A stretch of 64,000 bases of DNA from Ischnura elegans. Its lineage: Eukaryota > Arthropoda > Insecta > Odonata > Coenagrionidae. The notes beneath the pieces were generated by a model. The model searched no databases. It saw only the letters and a program-made list of their open reading frames with translations, and had not been told where the DNA came from. The translations under genes and the position numbers were made by a program. Of the stretch, positions 63,690 to 64,000 are shown one piece after another. How positions within the stretch are numbered: position 1 is the stretch's first letter; every line of letters begins with the position of its first letter. The stretch lies in contig NC_060247.1 in the NCBI RefSeq assembly GCF_921293095.1, positions 50,007,111-50,071,110 on the forward strand. Reading direction: 5' to 3'.

Positions 63690-63800
63690 AATTCCGACGA
63701 AGAAAAGTAACTTGCCTTGGCCGGAATTTGGGCTCGAATCCCAATAAGTGCATACGAGCGTGATGCGCCCGCTCCCAGCAGGCTTCCCCCGCTCTTTTCA
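63690..63800 (-). repeat. tRNA-headed SINE fragment
   Basis: Minus strand shows gggattcgagccc (B box, plus 63730-63742) with ctgctgggagcgggcgca upstream as a possible box A. Flanking sequence is not tRNA-like. Confidence 0.42.
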
Positions 63801-64000
63801 ATGCAGGTCCACAGAGGGATAGGCGCGTTTCTAATTTTAAAATGTAGAAAAAAAGGCAGGGTCTAATGTACAAATTTAATTGGAATGTTCATGTACAAAA
63901 TGAGGCCAGAGGACCTCTTTAAACACAACATTGGAAGTAATTACACTCCTCTGTTAAACGGACATGATGACTCATACTTACGTATCAACAGGAGACTTGA

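Overview
The window looks like a segment of an arthropod, most probably insect, nuclear genome. It is AT-rich, carries multi-exon genes with short conserved exons separated by kilobase introns full of small transposons, and encodes the invaginated-epithelium adhesion protein gliotactin together with metazoan PDIA6 and WDR35. I cannot name the species. The large introns and many kinds of DNA transposon argue against a compact fly genome.

Three host genes are supported. (1) 1515-13472, minus strand: PDIA6 (protein disulfide isomerase P5), eight exons, 439 codons, complete from signal peptide to KDEL. Its promoter holds an exact ER-stress element, CCAAT-N9-CCACG. (2) 16586-43754, minus strand: WDR35/IFT121, an IFT-A ciliary transport subunit, 21 exons, 1206 codons, complete. 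Its 8-codon first exon and zinc-ribbon last exon are easily missed. (3) 44267 to beyond 61129, plus strand: the first two coding exons of gliotactin, split by a 16.3 kb intron; the rest lies past the right edge. WDR35 and gliotactin are divergent, with start codons 512 bp apart. PDIA6 and WDR35 are co-oriented, with about 3.1 kb between them. The exon phases of both complete genes close without a break.

The remainder is intron or intergenic DNA with many transposon relics: hAT-type MITEs (several with exact 8-bp target duplications), TTAA piggyBac-type MITEs, pogo-like and mariner elements with TA duplications, a Penelope-like GIY-YIG relic, a LINE 3' fragment, tRNA-headed SINEs and one solitary LTR. 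The most interesting set is three foldback elements near 15.0, 20.5 and 23.7 kb. They share 13-14 bp target duplications, a GGAAT-type tail and a hammerhead-like core whose stem I changes in a compensating way, and they fit non-autonomous Penelope relatives.

Functionally the three genes are unrelated: ER protein folding, cilium assembly and septate junctions. I see no pathway linking them. The first gliotactin intron between about 50.6 and 60.4 kb is unusually poor in recognisable transposons and may hold regulatory DNA.
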